Assembly: GCA_963277665.1 (NCBI GenBank)
Contig: OY728121.1
Span: 1,649,926,062 to 1,649,990,061, forward strand
DNA: 64,000 nt
Reading direction: 5' to 3'
Source: Viscum album
Taxonomy: Eukaryota > Streptophyta > Magnoliopsida > Santalales > Viscaceae
Below are positions 25,850 through 38,200 of the stretch, in pieces. The translations under genes were made by a program, and so were the position numbers. The first letter of the stretch is position 1, and each line of letters begins with the position of its first letter. Below the pieces are notes generated by a model. The model did no database searches, was not told the DNA's origin, and was given only the letters and a program-made list of their open reading frames with translations.

Positions 25850-27640
25850 AAATAAAAATTTCATGGGATGTGTTGTGTGTACTAATTTTTCGTGTTACAA
25901 CTAATTTTATTCCACTGTTGGTTGAAGGAAATTTTATATAATGATATTATTAATATGATTGAGGAATTAAATTTTATCATTCTCCAATATGAAAAGGAAT
26001 TATGGATCATTTTTCTTTTTAAGAACCATAAAATATTAAAATACCATTCAAATGATATTCCATATGAGAAGCATTGCTTGACTGCAAAAAAATTTGATTC
26101 TTGTGTTATAGTATTGTTATCAGCATATGATTCTTACAAGATATTAATAAAAATAGTTGGTAAATAGAGTGCCAATCATATTCTAAAAAGTGTTTTCCAT
26201 CATATTATATACCAGACACACTATGTAGTCAATTATGTGTTGTTTTAATTGACCATAGGTAATATGTACTGAAATGTGTTAGGGATGTGATTAAATGGAC
26301 ACTACACTTTGGTATCTAAGGAGGATGGTCCCCTATAGGATAGATTTAGAGATCCATTTGGTTCATACATTCAAAGAGGATTTTAGTTTTTTTAAATTTA
26401 AATGAAATTGGAATTTCAAAATTGAAGGGTCATGGATAAATGGATTTTTTAATTACAATAGACATTTGACATACCATGTCTTGTATTGTGAAATAGAGAG
26501 CTTGACCTACACCTAAAATTAGAGTGCGAAGTAGGTAGTGTCTATGATATTCATTATGGTCATTTATAATTCCATGTAATATAATTATGATATGGATTAG
26601 GGGTGTAAATTTTTTATATGAAGTATTGTTTCTATACTTAGTTTATTTCATTAATATCATTGATATGGAATATTTTTTTCGGTGTACATTTGAAATTTTT
26701 AGAGATATTACATGACAAAAACATTCAGTCATGTTCCTGGAGGATGGATACGACCATGCTTTTGAGATGGTTCTCCCTTGGAAACCAGTATAACCTCATG
26801 TAGTGAAAATTTCCTCACCTCCCGCTTTTCTAGATATGGTTGTGGATTCCCAATTCTGTGACAGATTCCTAGGCTTTATGTAGGCCCCTTTGGGATCCTC
26901 ATAGCCTACCTCATCCATAGAATATATAATGTGGGAATTCCAGTAGCATTATCCACCAACAGTTTTTGGGGATGAAATTTCATAAGCTATTGAGAAATAA
27001 CTTAAGACTACATTATCATTTTTAGCATCATGGTAAACCCCTTGAGAGGATATTGAATCTCACAATGTATATGATTTATAGACTTTCTAAGAACTAGAGG
27101 GATGTTTTGAACCAGGCTGAAAGTCTTAAAGATATGGTTTGGAGGTATTTATTATCCATATTTTAGGATTAATTCTTTCCTGATGCCCTGATCACTAAAT
27201 GAGAGTGTGAATCTATGTGTCTGTATGTGGGAACTATGTCTATCAAAGAGTATTCATCATTCCTTATAGAGCTACATGGTTATATTCCAATCAATCTTGA
27301 AATGATGCATAGAGGGAAAAATTCCTCATATAAGGTTTCAATCATGTTTTAAAGTCACAGGTGAGCATGATTTGATTGAAGATTATATATGAGATAGAGA
27401 ATCGGGAACTGACTACTGAGCATAACCCAATGGATGATGGGGGTGTAGATCAGGGAAGTAGAACCTCTCAAGCATGGGGTCTTGTGTCTAGTGGTAGAAA
27501 AAAACATTTCGAGGATTCTCATGAGGGTAATTGATGCTATAGTGTGAATGAAGTTAGTTATGTCTTATGTCTCAGTCTTAGAAATTGGGAAATATGGGGA
27601 GATAGTGTGATAGAGGCCCAATAAAGTGACCCAATTATGG
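25850..27640 (+). pseudogene. gag region of Tekay-like element, poorly legible
   Basis: By position this is gag, encoding capsid and nucleocapsid. Near 27,440-27,520 a Ser/Gly/Arg-rich stretch may be the end of capsid before the zinc knuckle, but no CCHC set can be read. A 91-codon open run at 25,892-26,167 lies at the expected gag start but shows no capsid motif I recognise. The assignment rests on the primer site upstream and the protease downstream. Confidence 0.5.
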
Positions 27641-28420
27641 ATGTATGGTCCATATGCATAGATTTTCTAGAACATTCCATCCAATAGTTATTTGATAGTG
27701 GTACGAACCAGATTTAGTTTTAAGGGTGAGATTCACATCCCCATTTTCAGATGATATATGGAGTTGTGTTTTTCAATAAGACTGAGGTGCTAGTCAGAGT
27801 TGTGGTATCCATGAAACAATTTTACCATTCTATCTTATTGGGCATATTCCAAGTTGTGAGATTCTTTCATGTTTCATCATTTCAGGCAAGAAAAATTTCA
27901 ATATCCTATAACTGAGGTGCAGTGCTCTAGGCCATCTACAGTGAGATATATGATCTCAGTATTCTGTGTGATATTATCGACTCTTTTCAATACTTTTTCT
28001 TATCATTCTTTGATATTTTTACATATTATGGGGAGCCTTGGGCATGTTTTTTAGTGTTTTGGGTTTTATGATGCTTGCTACTCCCTAAGGAATAAGATTT
28101 ATTGATATTTTCCAATTCGTATAATTCCCCATTGATATAGGTTAATGTCACTTCAAATGGATTTTTTTCAAAGACATGAAAGTGTTTATCATCAAACTCA
28201 GAAGGGACGAGCCAGGTTATTATCATACCCATGTATATTTTTATCACTAACGGCTGACCTTCGCATAACTATAGGGGATAGTTTTTATCTAAAATCTTGA
28301 TAGGGATGCACAGAATAGTAGACCTAGAATAGAGAATCATGGAATGGGGTAGGATGATAAGAAAGATTTCAAGTTTGTTTCAAGATGAGGAGGGAATATA
28401 TTAGTCATTCATTCCTCTAA
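27641..28420 (+). pseudogene. aspartic protease remnant, Tekay-like pol
   Basis: 'LFDSGT' at 27,688-27,705 matches the catalytic Asp-Ser-Gly of retroviral-type proteases (family LIDSGATHSFI). The catalytic triplet is intact, but what follows is interrupted by stops. The enzyme would have matured the Gag-Pol precursor. It lies about 0.75 kb upstream of the RT start, as expected. Confidence 0.65.
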
Positions 28421-28434
28421 TTTTCAATAATTTT

Positions 28435-29270
28435 AATGAAAATTTCAAGGATGTTTTTCTGGTTTTCCTCCTAAGAGTCTAGTGTATTTCTTCGTAGAGC
28501 TATTTCAAGAGATAAAATAGTATCAATTCCTTATTATAGGATAGATACTAAGAAGTTTCATTAGCTGAAGTGGTGGCTAGAGGATATGGAATCAAATGGG
28601 TTTATATGAATCTTTATTTTTACATGGGTTTCATTAGTCATTTTAAAAAAAGTAAGATGAGATCTTTGGCCTATTTGTGGATTAATGAAATTTTAACCAA
28701 ATGATGGTTAAGAATCTGTATCCACTACCATGTATAAATGATTTATTCAACCATATTTGGGGAGATCACATTTTCTAGAAGCCTAAATCCATATTAGGTT
28801 TTCACGAGGTACATCTTTTACCATCAGACATACGTAGAATAACTTTTTATAGCAAGTACAATCTATATGAGTTTCATGTCATTCCATTCTATCTCACGAA
28901 CATGCTAGCAGTTTTAATGGATCTAATTACCCATGTTTTCCATAGTTATATTTATTCATTTGTAGTGGTATTTATGGATGATATCCTAGTGTATTTTCAT
29001 AATTGACACATCCTTGAAAAACATCGTGAGATTTTTATGTATACATTGAGAGAGAATATATTATATTCTTATCCCATAAAGTTCCACTTAACAATGGACA
29101 AGATTCATATATTGGGTCAAATAACCATAGATGCATGAGTATTAGTTGACCTATAGAAGGTGAGATATATACTTTCATGGGAGTATACCATGAACTTCTT
29201 TGATATACAAAGTTTTTGGGGATAAATAGTCACTATGGATGTTTCATACATGACTTCCCACACATAAAAT
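28435..29270 (+). pseudogene. reverse transcriptase remnant, Tekay-like pol, FMDD intact
   Basis: Blocks in order are: 'NFKDVF' near 28,438 (family EFPDVFP); 'KNLYPLPCINDLFN' near 28,710 (NKYPLPRIDDLFDQ); 'YEFHVIPFYLTN' near 28,868 (YEFLVMPFGLTNAP); 'MDLITHVFHSY' near 28,918; 'FVVVFMDDILVYFHN' at about 28,959-29,003; and 'LEKHREIFMYTLRE' near 29,012. The catalytic FMDD box at 28,971-28,982 is unmutated. Stops and the loss of the 'SKIDLRSGYHQ' block show that the enzyme is dead. The sequence pattern is clearly plant chromovirus. Confidence 0.9.
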
Positions 29271-29274
29271 CACC

Positions 29275-29720
29275 TTTAATAGGCTGGACTATGAAGGGTG
29301 TGATGTTTGTATGATCAGGTACATATGAGAAAACCTGTCAATTGAGGAAACAAAGAATTACTTTAGCACATATCCTAATTCTACCATATATGGGAAGATG
29401 TTATATTGTATATGTTGATGACTCAAGTATTGGTGCTGGAGAAGTTATGAGGAAGGGGAAATGAGTATTGTAAAATAGGTGTCATTAGTTGAGACCATAG
29501 GAGAAAAACTACCCAATTGATGATCTCATGTTAGCTAATTTAGTTCATACCTTGTTTTGTTGAATGAATTATTTTTTTGGGAGAGAATGTTTTTACTGTA
29601 AACAAAAAAAAATCCACAATTACATCATTATATAGTGTGACTTGAACCTTAGGAAAGGATGGTGGGTTCAATACCTTTATTCCTTTCACATTGATATTAA
29701 ATATATTCCTAAATGGTAAA
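29275..29720 (+). pseudogene. RNase H remnant, Tekay-like pol
   Basis: 'LILPYMGRCYIVYVDDSSIG' near 29,378-29,437 matches the family block 'VLALP…FVVYTDASLQGLG', keeping the first catalytic Asp. 'EKNYPIDDL' at about 29,504 matches EKNYPTHDLELA, and 'DLNLRKGWWVQYL' at about 29,643 matches DLNMRQRRWLELL, followed by 'IKYIPK' (usual IQYHPGK). The domain is contiguous with the RT and precedes integrase. Confidence 0.85.
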
Positions 29721-30054
29721 CTTTGTTATCAATTCCCATAGTAGGAGGACACATATACATGATTTTTATGAGGCAAGTTGTGAGTGGTTGATTGTGGCTC
29801 TATTTTTATACATGCACAAGGAATTGAATGATATTTTCATGCATACATTTCTCTCATCCTTAACAGTAAATTCCACTCTTAGGGACAGGGTGATAATGGG
29901 GTAAATTTTCAGATTCTAAGTGTCTAGTCATATGGGAAAACATCAAATGTAATGAACTACCTCATAGTTGGACTATTGATAAGGATAAAATTCAATGCAT
30001 ACTAGGTCTCATTTATGTTTTAGTAGACATATGAGAGGTGATAATGTGAGAGTT

Positions 30055-31020
30055 TCATACCTCATATTTGGGAGTACATCTCGACAATAAGAAGATGTAT
30101 CATGATTTGGGCTCTCAATACTGGTGACCCAGGATGAATTATGAGTTAGTGGATTTTTCAAGAGGTGTCAACTCCCATCATGTGAAGGAATAACACTAGA
30201 AACTAATTTCAATTTTATAGTAGTTAACGATTCTCACGTGGAAATGGGATGATTTTGCAATGGATTTTGTGACTGGATTTCCAAGGTATAATTCAGGAAG
30301 TGATGTTGTAAGGGTTTTTAGGAGAGCCTCATAAAGGATTCATATTTCCTTCTGATTAGAGATACCTTATCAGTTATTAATCTTGGGAGACTTTATATTT
30401 CTGATAATGATTACCTTCATAGGGTTACTCTTACCATTTTTTCAGATATGAATGAATAATTTACATCTGTATTTTCTAGGACATGTAGAGGGTGTTGGAT
30501 ACATAGTTTATTTTGAGAAGTAAATACCACCCTCAAACTTTTTTCTAGTCATATCATACTATACAGGTTCTAGAAGAATTTCAGGAAGAAAGAACCCTTG
30601 ATTTTAGGGGCTCTTGGGAGAAACATATCTTCCTGGTTGAGTTGTTATTAAATTATTTTTAATTTTTGACTTGACATATGGAACCTTATGAGGTTTCATA
30701 ATATATTAAATACCGATTATCTCTTCACCAATTAAACATAGGCAAGGAAAAATTTCTCTAACCACATCTCATGAAGGAGACATCAAAGCAAGGCTAGTTG
30801 ACTAGGAGGCAGACTACACATTCTAAACCTAAATCCTACATTGATATCCATTGAATACCTCTTGAGTTTGAGGTTGGGGATATGGAATTTTTATATATCT
30901 CTTAGAGACAAGGTTACAAGAAGATTAGGAGACACAGTGAGATATCACCATGATTAGTTAGTCAGTTTGAGATTTTGGAGAGATTCGATCAGGTTTTGTA
31001 TAGGTTTCTATTACCTTAGA
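30055..31020 (+). pseudogene. integrase remnant, Tekay-like pol
   Basis: 'HLDNKKMYHDLGSQYW' near 30,080 matches the HHCC zinc-finger start (HPGSTKMYHDLRRQYWWPG). 'WKWDDFAMDFVTGFPR' near 30,240-30,285 matches WKWEHITMDFVTGLPR, with the first catalytic Asp kept in 'MDF'. 'RLYISDNDYLHRV' and 'FSDMNE.FTS' near 30,390-30,470 match the second catalytic Asp region. 'GSWEKHIFLVEL' near 30,609 and 'SQFEILERF' near 30,962 match GSWEKHLPLVEF and PRFIGPFEILERIG. The sequence between 30,480 and 30,600 is shortened or scrambled. A chromodomain is expected after it, but I cannot read one. Confidence 0.87.
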
Positions 31021-31341
31021 GGTACCAATCCAGGCATCACATCTTCAATTGATGTCAACTAAATCATAATCATCCTTACCTATATCATAATCATAATCTA
31101 GAAGAGAATGAGTTATAGGTATATGCATCCTTAGTGGACAATCCTATACAAATTTCTGATTAGTGCATGATTGTTCTATGAGGCTAGTCAGATCCTCTAG
31201 TATATGTTATTGAGAAGAATGATCATTTATAGGATGGTATTTGGTTGTGTAAGGAAGGTGTAGATGGCCAGTGACCAGATTTATTCTTAAACCATGCTTG
31301 GACACCATTATAAGGGTAATTCAGGGAAAAATTTCACTTAG

Positions 31342-31350
31342 TGGGGGGGG
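31342..31350 (+). promoter_or_regulatory. polypurine tract of Tekay-like element
   Basis: 'tgggggggg' lies directly before TGTTAATATCC, the start of the 3' LTR. This is the expected plus-strand primer position and fixes the LTR boundary. Confidence 0.82.
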
Positions 31351-33732
31351 TGTTAATATCCAATGTTCTCGTATAGGGTATAGACGTTTTTAATTTCAGC
31401 TTAATCCATATATTTTTTCTTAATGTGAGAGCCTAATGAGTTGAATAGTGTTTTAAGGGGTGTTTGGGGATTGTTCAATGCCTTGAAGCCTTGGTTTTGG
31501 ATAAATAATTTGTGCCACATGGATATTAGAAAATTTACTGACCATGACACATTTTTACTATTAACTGTCTTGGGAATATAGAAAATCATGGCCATATTTT
31601 TTGAGGAAATCGTGAAACCAGTGCTGCACTCCAATGCATTAAGATATAAAATCTTATGAATATCCTAAAAAACGTTTATTCCTAGATTACCAAACCATTC
31701 AAATGAACCATTTGGGGTATGAGTTCTTAAAAAGAGATGTTAAGCTGACTGGAGTATGGTTTGGCTAACAGTGCGGTGAAATCGTGAAACCTAGTGTTTT
31801 TTGGTTAAAATGACCACTTTACCCATAAAATCTATATAATCTATTTTATTTAACAATTTTATCTTTTGTAAGAGAAAAAACTCTCCCATCTAGTTCATTA
31901 AGACTTCATGGTATGTGTTAAACCAATTTTAAGATCACGATTCAGATTCCAACAACGTTTGTCTCATTGGATCCGTGTGGGTGAGTACTTAATTTTCCCC
32001 GTTACATTATTAATTTGTCTTCATACTGAAAAATTTATTTTTGGTAAAGTTTAATATTTATTATTTTCTGCGTATTCAATAGTTCTATCATTTTTTTCTA
32101 ATCTTGGTTCTGATACGAGTCAACACTAGATGAGTGTACTAACAATGGTATACAGTAGGTGGTCTATACATTTTCGCATCACGTATTGTGGATTTATAAT
32201 ATGTTATCATTTTTAAACACCACAAAAATTTAGGTAATTTATTCTAAAATAAATTTAATGCCTTTATTAATTTTTTGAAACTGCATTAGGTTTCATTTTT
32301 AGTACTATGTTATGTTTGGAGGCTGTGGACCTAATCTAAGACCACTCATGAGGTGTGTTTATGAATCCTCTCCATGCTATATCACCAGTTGGGAGTGTGT
32401 GTGACCTCACCATCATAGTGGGAAATGTAATGAATTAAATGAGATATTAAGAGGGGATTTTCCCTCATTTTACATATGTTTACATGAAAATAAATTTATT
32501 AAATGATTAACTGGAAATGTGGGATGAGTTGGATAATCTCAGGTATTATTAATTGTTACGAAATATGTTATGAATGTGATAATTGATAAATGTATTTTTT
32601 TAAAGAATAAAAATTTTATCTTTTATGATATAATTATGATAATGGATTTATTGGTATTAAAAATGATATAATGTTGAATAACATGCACATTTCTACTCCC
32701 TAAATTTAGAACATCATTGAATGACATTGGAATTTTTACTCCATAGGTTTAGGATTACATATGATCCCATTGACATTTCTACTATATGGATCCCGATTAC
32801 ATTGGATGACTTAGACATTAGTAATCATTTGATATGTTTGTGGTCCCAAAACTAGATTTCACAACATTAGTCAATGGGGATTCCTTGGTCTGTATACCTT
32901 GTGTCCAGCCCTTGGGGACTGAAATTAGATTACTCGACATAGGCCCTATTGGATGTTTATCATTTTTTACTGATAGGAATTGTATGGATAATAGATTATA
33001 GTTGTTATAATGGATGGTATCAACCCCTCTTTATCATGTTTTAAAGATTACTCATTTTTATGGTTGCTGGTTTAGAGTTCTAAATGATAGCTGGATTATG
33101 TCGGACCTTTATATAAACTTTATTTTAATGTTATATGTTGTACACTTCTTCTGTTTATATCAGAGAGACTGCATTTGTTATAGACACTGTTAGTGGTGTC
33201 CAACTAAGTGTTATCTCACACTTCTATGGGAAAACATTGGGTAACCAAACAGACTTCATTGTTGCAGGTAAGGACCTAGGAATGTTCCCGCTTTACAATG
33301 CATTATTTTTTATTCTTTTTAGTATGATAGAACATGATCAAACTAATCTAGAGAAAGTAATTTTTAATTATTTTTTATTTTGATACATGTAATTCAAAAG
33401 TTTTATGTTTCCATGTATTTACTTTAATTTTTGATGGAGACATGACATACATCATTTTGAATATGATTGTTCATCCGAGTATGAATTACAATTACTACTG
33501 TAATATAAATGTTATATACCACTTCTTAAATATTTTATATGACTCCCCTATTAATTAATGTGATTACCCCACTATGCTACACTATAATGATGAGGGTATA
33601 GTCACCCCAATGTTCCATCTTAGACTCCCACTTCTAGAAGAGAGCCTTTGGTTCATAGGGAGGCGTGCTAGAGGCCATGTGACCCAGAGGCTCATGGAAA
33701 CGTTTAGTGGCTTTTGGATTAGGGACTTATAG
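31351..33732 (+). mobile_element. 3' LTR of Tekay-like element
   Basis: It begins TGTTAATATCC after the G tract and follows the 5' LTR at 23,295 along its whole length; the gap between the two LTR starts is 8,056 bp. The right end is approximate: 'ttagggacttata' near 33,719-33,731 stands where the 5' copy has 'ttcggggcgtcaca'. 33,587-33,700, with 'gtatagtcaccc' and 'aggccatgtgaccc', also matches 60,820-60,910 of the solo LTR below. Frames at 31,401-31,634, 33,135-33,383 and 33,582-33,818 are LTR sequence, not genes. Confidence 0.8.
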
Positions 33733-35047
33733 ATTAATTCATAAATCCAAACCCTATTTCCTTTATAAATATCACTAAATGTTCTATGGATATAGGGACT
33801 CTTTTCATAATGTATCATTTTTTTAAGAGAGTGAACTACTTATTATCATTCATTCTCTCTCCTATGTTGAAATATATTTCTATTTCTAAAAATTTTATTG
33901 ACAAGGGAGGGTTACCTATAATTATCTCTTTATATATTGACAGAAGAATTATGTTCAATGTGAATTACAAGTTAATGAAATTAATTTTTTTAACTCATTG
34001 GTTACATGTAACTGGATTACAATTAAATCCTTTTCATTTAATTTAACAGTAAAAACATTCGCATAAAAACACCCTTAAAATAATAATAAAACAATTATAA
34101 TTTTAGAATAAATGTATTATAATAATAATATATTATAAATATATATATAAATATTTATTAAAATGATATTAATTTATATTAATTTTATCATTAAATTTAT
34201 CCAAAAACATCCATAAAAGTTATGAGACCTTCCCAAGAAGATTATGTTTTTTTAAAAAAATAAATATTTTATTCACTAAATATATGATTAAATATTAATA
34301 TTATTCATTTAATTTATAAATAAGTAAATATTATATTCTTATATATCATGAATAATGAAATATAAAATTTATTTTTCTTCTAAATAAATAGTAGATAAAA
34401 TTCAAATCACTTATTGTTTTCATGAAAAATATTGTGATTTAATTTTTCATCAATATAACATGAATAGATTTTACACAAAAGAATTGGATTTATTTATATA
34501 ATTATATTCAATAGAATCTATAGAGATTTTTGTGAAACATAGTGTGTAACCCTATATACTACTTTCTCAGTGTGTCCACCCCGAAGACTAAAGAGAAGTA
34601 TATAGTGACACAATATGGCCCCCATACAAAAAATAATAAGTCTAAAAAAAATGAAAACCTCATAACATATACTAATGTGTAATATAATCCTTTTTTCAAC
34701 TTACAACTCAGTATGTAAGATTCATAATTATATCAGAATTATTTCTTATTAATTTATCATTATTTGAATTTTTGAGAAGATCTTGTCTATAATCATCCAT
34801 GGCATTGAATTTTTTTTGAAACACTTCTTTGTTCAAACACTGTGTATTGGTATCGTCTTCGAAATATTAGAAGTGAAAAATTTTATTAAAACTATTCAAT
34901 CCTTGAGATACTAGTCTAGAGACAAATTATCAAAGGTACATTCTATGAGTAAATACATTATGGTTTTTAGTATTCATCAAGGTATGTGATTCATGATACA
35001 CATAAATAGTGATCTTAATTCTATAGACTAAAACACGTACTCAAATA
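33733..35047. other. AT-rich DNA left of the LARD
   Basis: Nothing recognisable is present. 34,050-34,400 is almost pure A/T with dispersed TA steps. An 86-codon plus-strand frame at 33,786-34,046 straddles the LTR end and shows no known motif. Confidence 0.4.
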
Positions 35048-35050
35048 TAG

Positions 35051-35229
35051 GAATATGTTACTGCACAATTATTATATTTCATTCAAATGGGTAGTACTAT
35101 CATCATGAAACCATTTCTATTAGATAAGTATTTTGACAAAAAATTACAATTTTGTTTCAAAAGAATATTTGAGGAAAAACTAGGAAACCAAAATGACATC
35201 AAAGACCTAAAACAAAACGATGACTCCAT
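35051..35229 (+). pseudogene. left part of an unknown reading frame interrupted by the LARD
   Basis: The frame is open for 59 codons from the stop at 35,048-35,050 to the insertion point, then continues after the element at 47,243 without a frame change once one TCCAT copy is removed. It contains 'FLLDKYFDKKLQF', 'RIFEEKLGNQNDIKDLK' and 'QNDDS'. The charged Lys/Asp/Glu/Gln pattern suggests a helix or coiled coil. Upstream, the same frame carries TAG or TAA at 35,003, 35,024 and 35,048, so coding may have started further left. I do not recognise the protein; a coiled-coil part of an older retrotransposon gag and a host gene are both possible. Confidence 0.5.
35225..35229. repeat. left target-site duplication TCCAT of the LARD
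   Basis: TCCAT lies immediately outside the LTR terminus TGTAAGGACCC and is repeated exactly at 47,238-47,242 immediately outside the other terminus. A 5-bp duplication is standard for plant LTR elements. Confidence 0.88.
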
Positions 35230-38200
35230 TGTAAGGACCCAACTTTAAACATTACATAATCATGATTTATGTCAATAATTAACCCTGTAGATATTTTCAG
35301 GTTTATAGATTTTGGGAAATATGTCATAAATAATACATAAAAAATTTAACATTACAAACTATAAACATCTACTATATCCTAATGTTTTCACAATAATATT
35401 AATTCGTAATAAAATAATAGATGTTTTCTTGATATATATCTTATTGCATTATTATTTTCTATTACCCTTCCTTATAATCTATGAAAAACATTTAAAAAAC
35501 ATGGGATGGGAATAAAAATATCAGTGAGGGATATAAAATTAGGGTGAAAACCTTAGTCCATGAATATATATAAATCATGAAATCGTACATTTAAATCAAA
35601 AAGTGTAAATCCTTAACATACCTCATGAAATCACAAGATTTTTGAATAACACATAAAAATAATAAATCACAATTGTAACTTGTGGAATCTATAACATACA
35701 TACATTATAGAATTAAAAACTCTCTATGGAGTTACGTTTTGAATACCCATCACAATATATTCCCTAAATATCTTTGGAGAATCATTAATGTTTACCTCCG
35801 TTACATTACCCAATGCATTGGGAGCTATCTTAGGGTCACCCGCCCTAGGTTTTCCCAGAGCCACCCATATAGGTAATCAATGACCAAGAACCATAACATG
35901 TTCATAACAAAAAAACATATAAGTAATGATAACAATTTCACATTTCAATAACAACATATCATATCATTATATTAAAATATTCAATCCATTTCCAAAACCA
36001 TTTAGAACAGTTATTGTAGATATTTTTAAATCAATGTTACCCTTACCACATTGAATCTTTCAATATAAATTAACTTTTATAAAAATAATTTAAATATAAA
36101 TAAATCCATAAAACTATTTTGAAAACATGGACATTAACGAGAAATATTTATATGAAGAAACCTTTAAAACATTTGAAACAATGTTTTAGTTAAATAGTCC
36201 CTTAAATATTGATAAAATTCATGAAAAAATAAATATATAATAATAATAAAATAAGAGTATAATATCATGAGAATAAGGAGAATAGTGATATAGTATTTCA
36301 AATGTAACTATATACACCGTAAAATATTAAATTGGTGTATAATAACAAATAAGTCTAATTGGAATGTAAATTGAGACAAAATCCATTACAAAGATCATAT
36401 AAATTACGTAAGAATTTAACAATGGGGTGATTATGTGTTTTAGAAGTTTATCCACACAAAGGGAAGTGAAATTTACAAAATAAATAAATAAACATTTATT
36501 ACTCACATAATCATGACATAATATAATAAACGAAGTATGCATAAAAGCGAAACAGTGGAAATTGAGTTTATAAATTCCCTTATGAAAATTCAATATCCTA
36601 ATGGTGTTAGTTAAAAATTATGAAAAAGAATTGATGAGAGAGAAAATTTTCTCCCATAACATGGAAAAACTTTTACAGTAATAAGGATGTAGAAGAAAAT
36701 ATCCCAACATAATAAAATGAAAATTAAAAGATATAACCTAAAAGAAGTATTTGACTAAAAGAGGAGAGTAAAAGGTTACCATAAAAGATCAATTGTGTGT
36801 ATTCACTATAGTTACACAAAAATAATGTATAAATACGAGATAAGATATTATAATTCATTTCTCATATAATCATAGTATTATATAAACATGAAGTATATGA
36901 TCCACATATAGAATGAAAATTAGGTTAAGAAGTTTCTTTACCATTTGTTCGACTTGTCATGTTCATTCTTTATATCCCTGAATAATAATCATAGGTTAAT
37001 TATACATAAAAAAATTTTATTTAATTATTCCTTTTATATTACTTATTACCTTTGTATAAAAATAATGTAATTGTTCATTTTCACATCGGTCTTTTTATCG
37101 ATGTTCTGTACTTGAGTCAAAATGAACATGTTATAATTAAAAACTGTCCGTGGGGTCAAAAGTACATTATCCCCAAAATGATAATCATGATTTAGATATC
37201 ATATATATAATATATATCCAGTATATATATATATGCATTTATTTATTATAGTATATATTATTGGGATATATGAAAATGAAATGCATCGTTATTGCAGACA
37301 GTAAACCGTACATACACATGAAGGCTACTTTCATTTATTTTTTATTTTTAAATGAATGAAAAACAAATGATACATAGGTATATTATAATTACATTATAAT
37401 AAAATATTTTTTTGAGCTATATAGGTTTATTAATGAAATACTTTATATGTTTCATGTATGGAATTAAAGAGTCATATAACATTGAGGGGGCGGTAGTCTG
37501 CACTTTATCAAATGAAATTATCGTATTTACCCAAAATGAAATCCATAATGGTATGATATAAATGAAAAAAATAAATAATAATTTAGAAAATTTATATATA
37601 ATATATATAATATATAAATATAGTGCCACCATAACGGTTACGATGAGAGGTGGTACGGAAAAATCGAACAATAATCGTTTCGTGAGGTAGTAGTTCCGTC
37701 CATAGAAACAGTATGTTTTAAATCCATAAGACGAAGGTGTGTGTAAGAGTGGTTATAAAAACTATCAAAAAAATCCTAGTATATTTAGGATACTGGTTTT
37801 TTGATTTTATAAAATAATAAGAATATAATATATAGTGAAGAAGTAAAACAAAAGAAGAGTACTTGAGAGAATATGTTACCTCTAAATCAGGTAACTCCCT
37901 TTTGTTTTGAATCAAAAGTCTTTGTTGATGTTCCTTAATCCTAAGTTAAGGATTTTAGGAGGAATATTGGTATCTTGGTAGATTATTTGGTCAGATTTGG
38001 GATGATCCACATGGGTTTATAAGAGTTATTAAATGGGTTGGGTTGAAGCCTTTTTATAAGAGGGATGTGGAACTATTTAGAAGAGTCTAGAAATATTATT
38101 TTATTATAATATCATTTTCAGATTATAAAGGCCAAAAAGATAGTTAAGTAGAAGAGAAGATATTTATGGATAGAACTCCTCTCAATCAATAGGTTTTTGG

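Larger units (their letters stand above)
23295..33732 (+). mobile_element. Tekay/Del-like Ty3/gypsy element, nearly full length, decayed
   Basis: The order of parts is complete: LTR, initiator-Met primer site, gag region, protease, RT, RNase H, integrase, polypurine tract, LTR. The protein motifs and primer site are those of plant chromoviruses of the Tekay/Del lineage. The element starts TGTAATGAACCC. The 5 bp before it are 'attga', and 'attaa' follows the presumed 3' end at 33,733-33,737, which could be a target duplication with one change. The LTRs are strongly diverged and the reading frame is full of stops, so it is old and immobile. Confidence 0.85.

Noticed and set aside
37195..37235. 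TA-rich tract as an origin or regulatory site
   Set aside because: It is simple dinucleotide sequence in an LTR and is shared in looser form with the other copy; no specific function can be argued.
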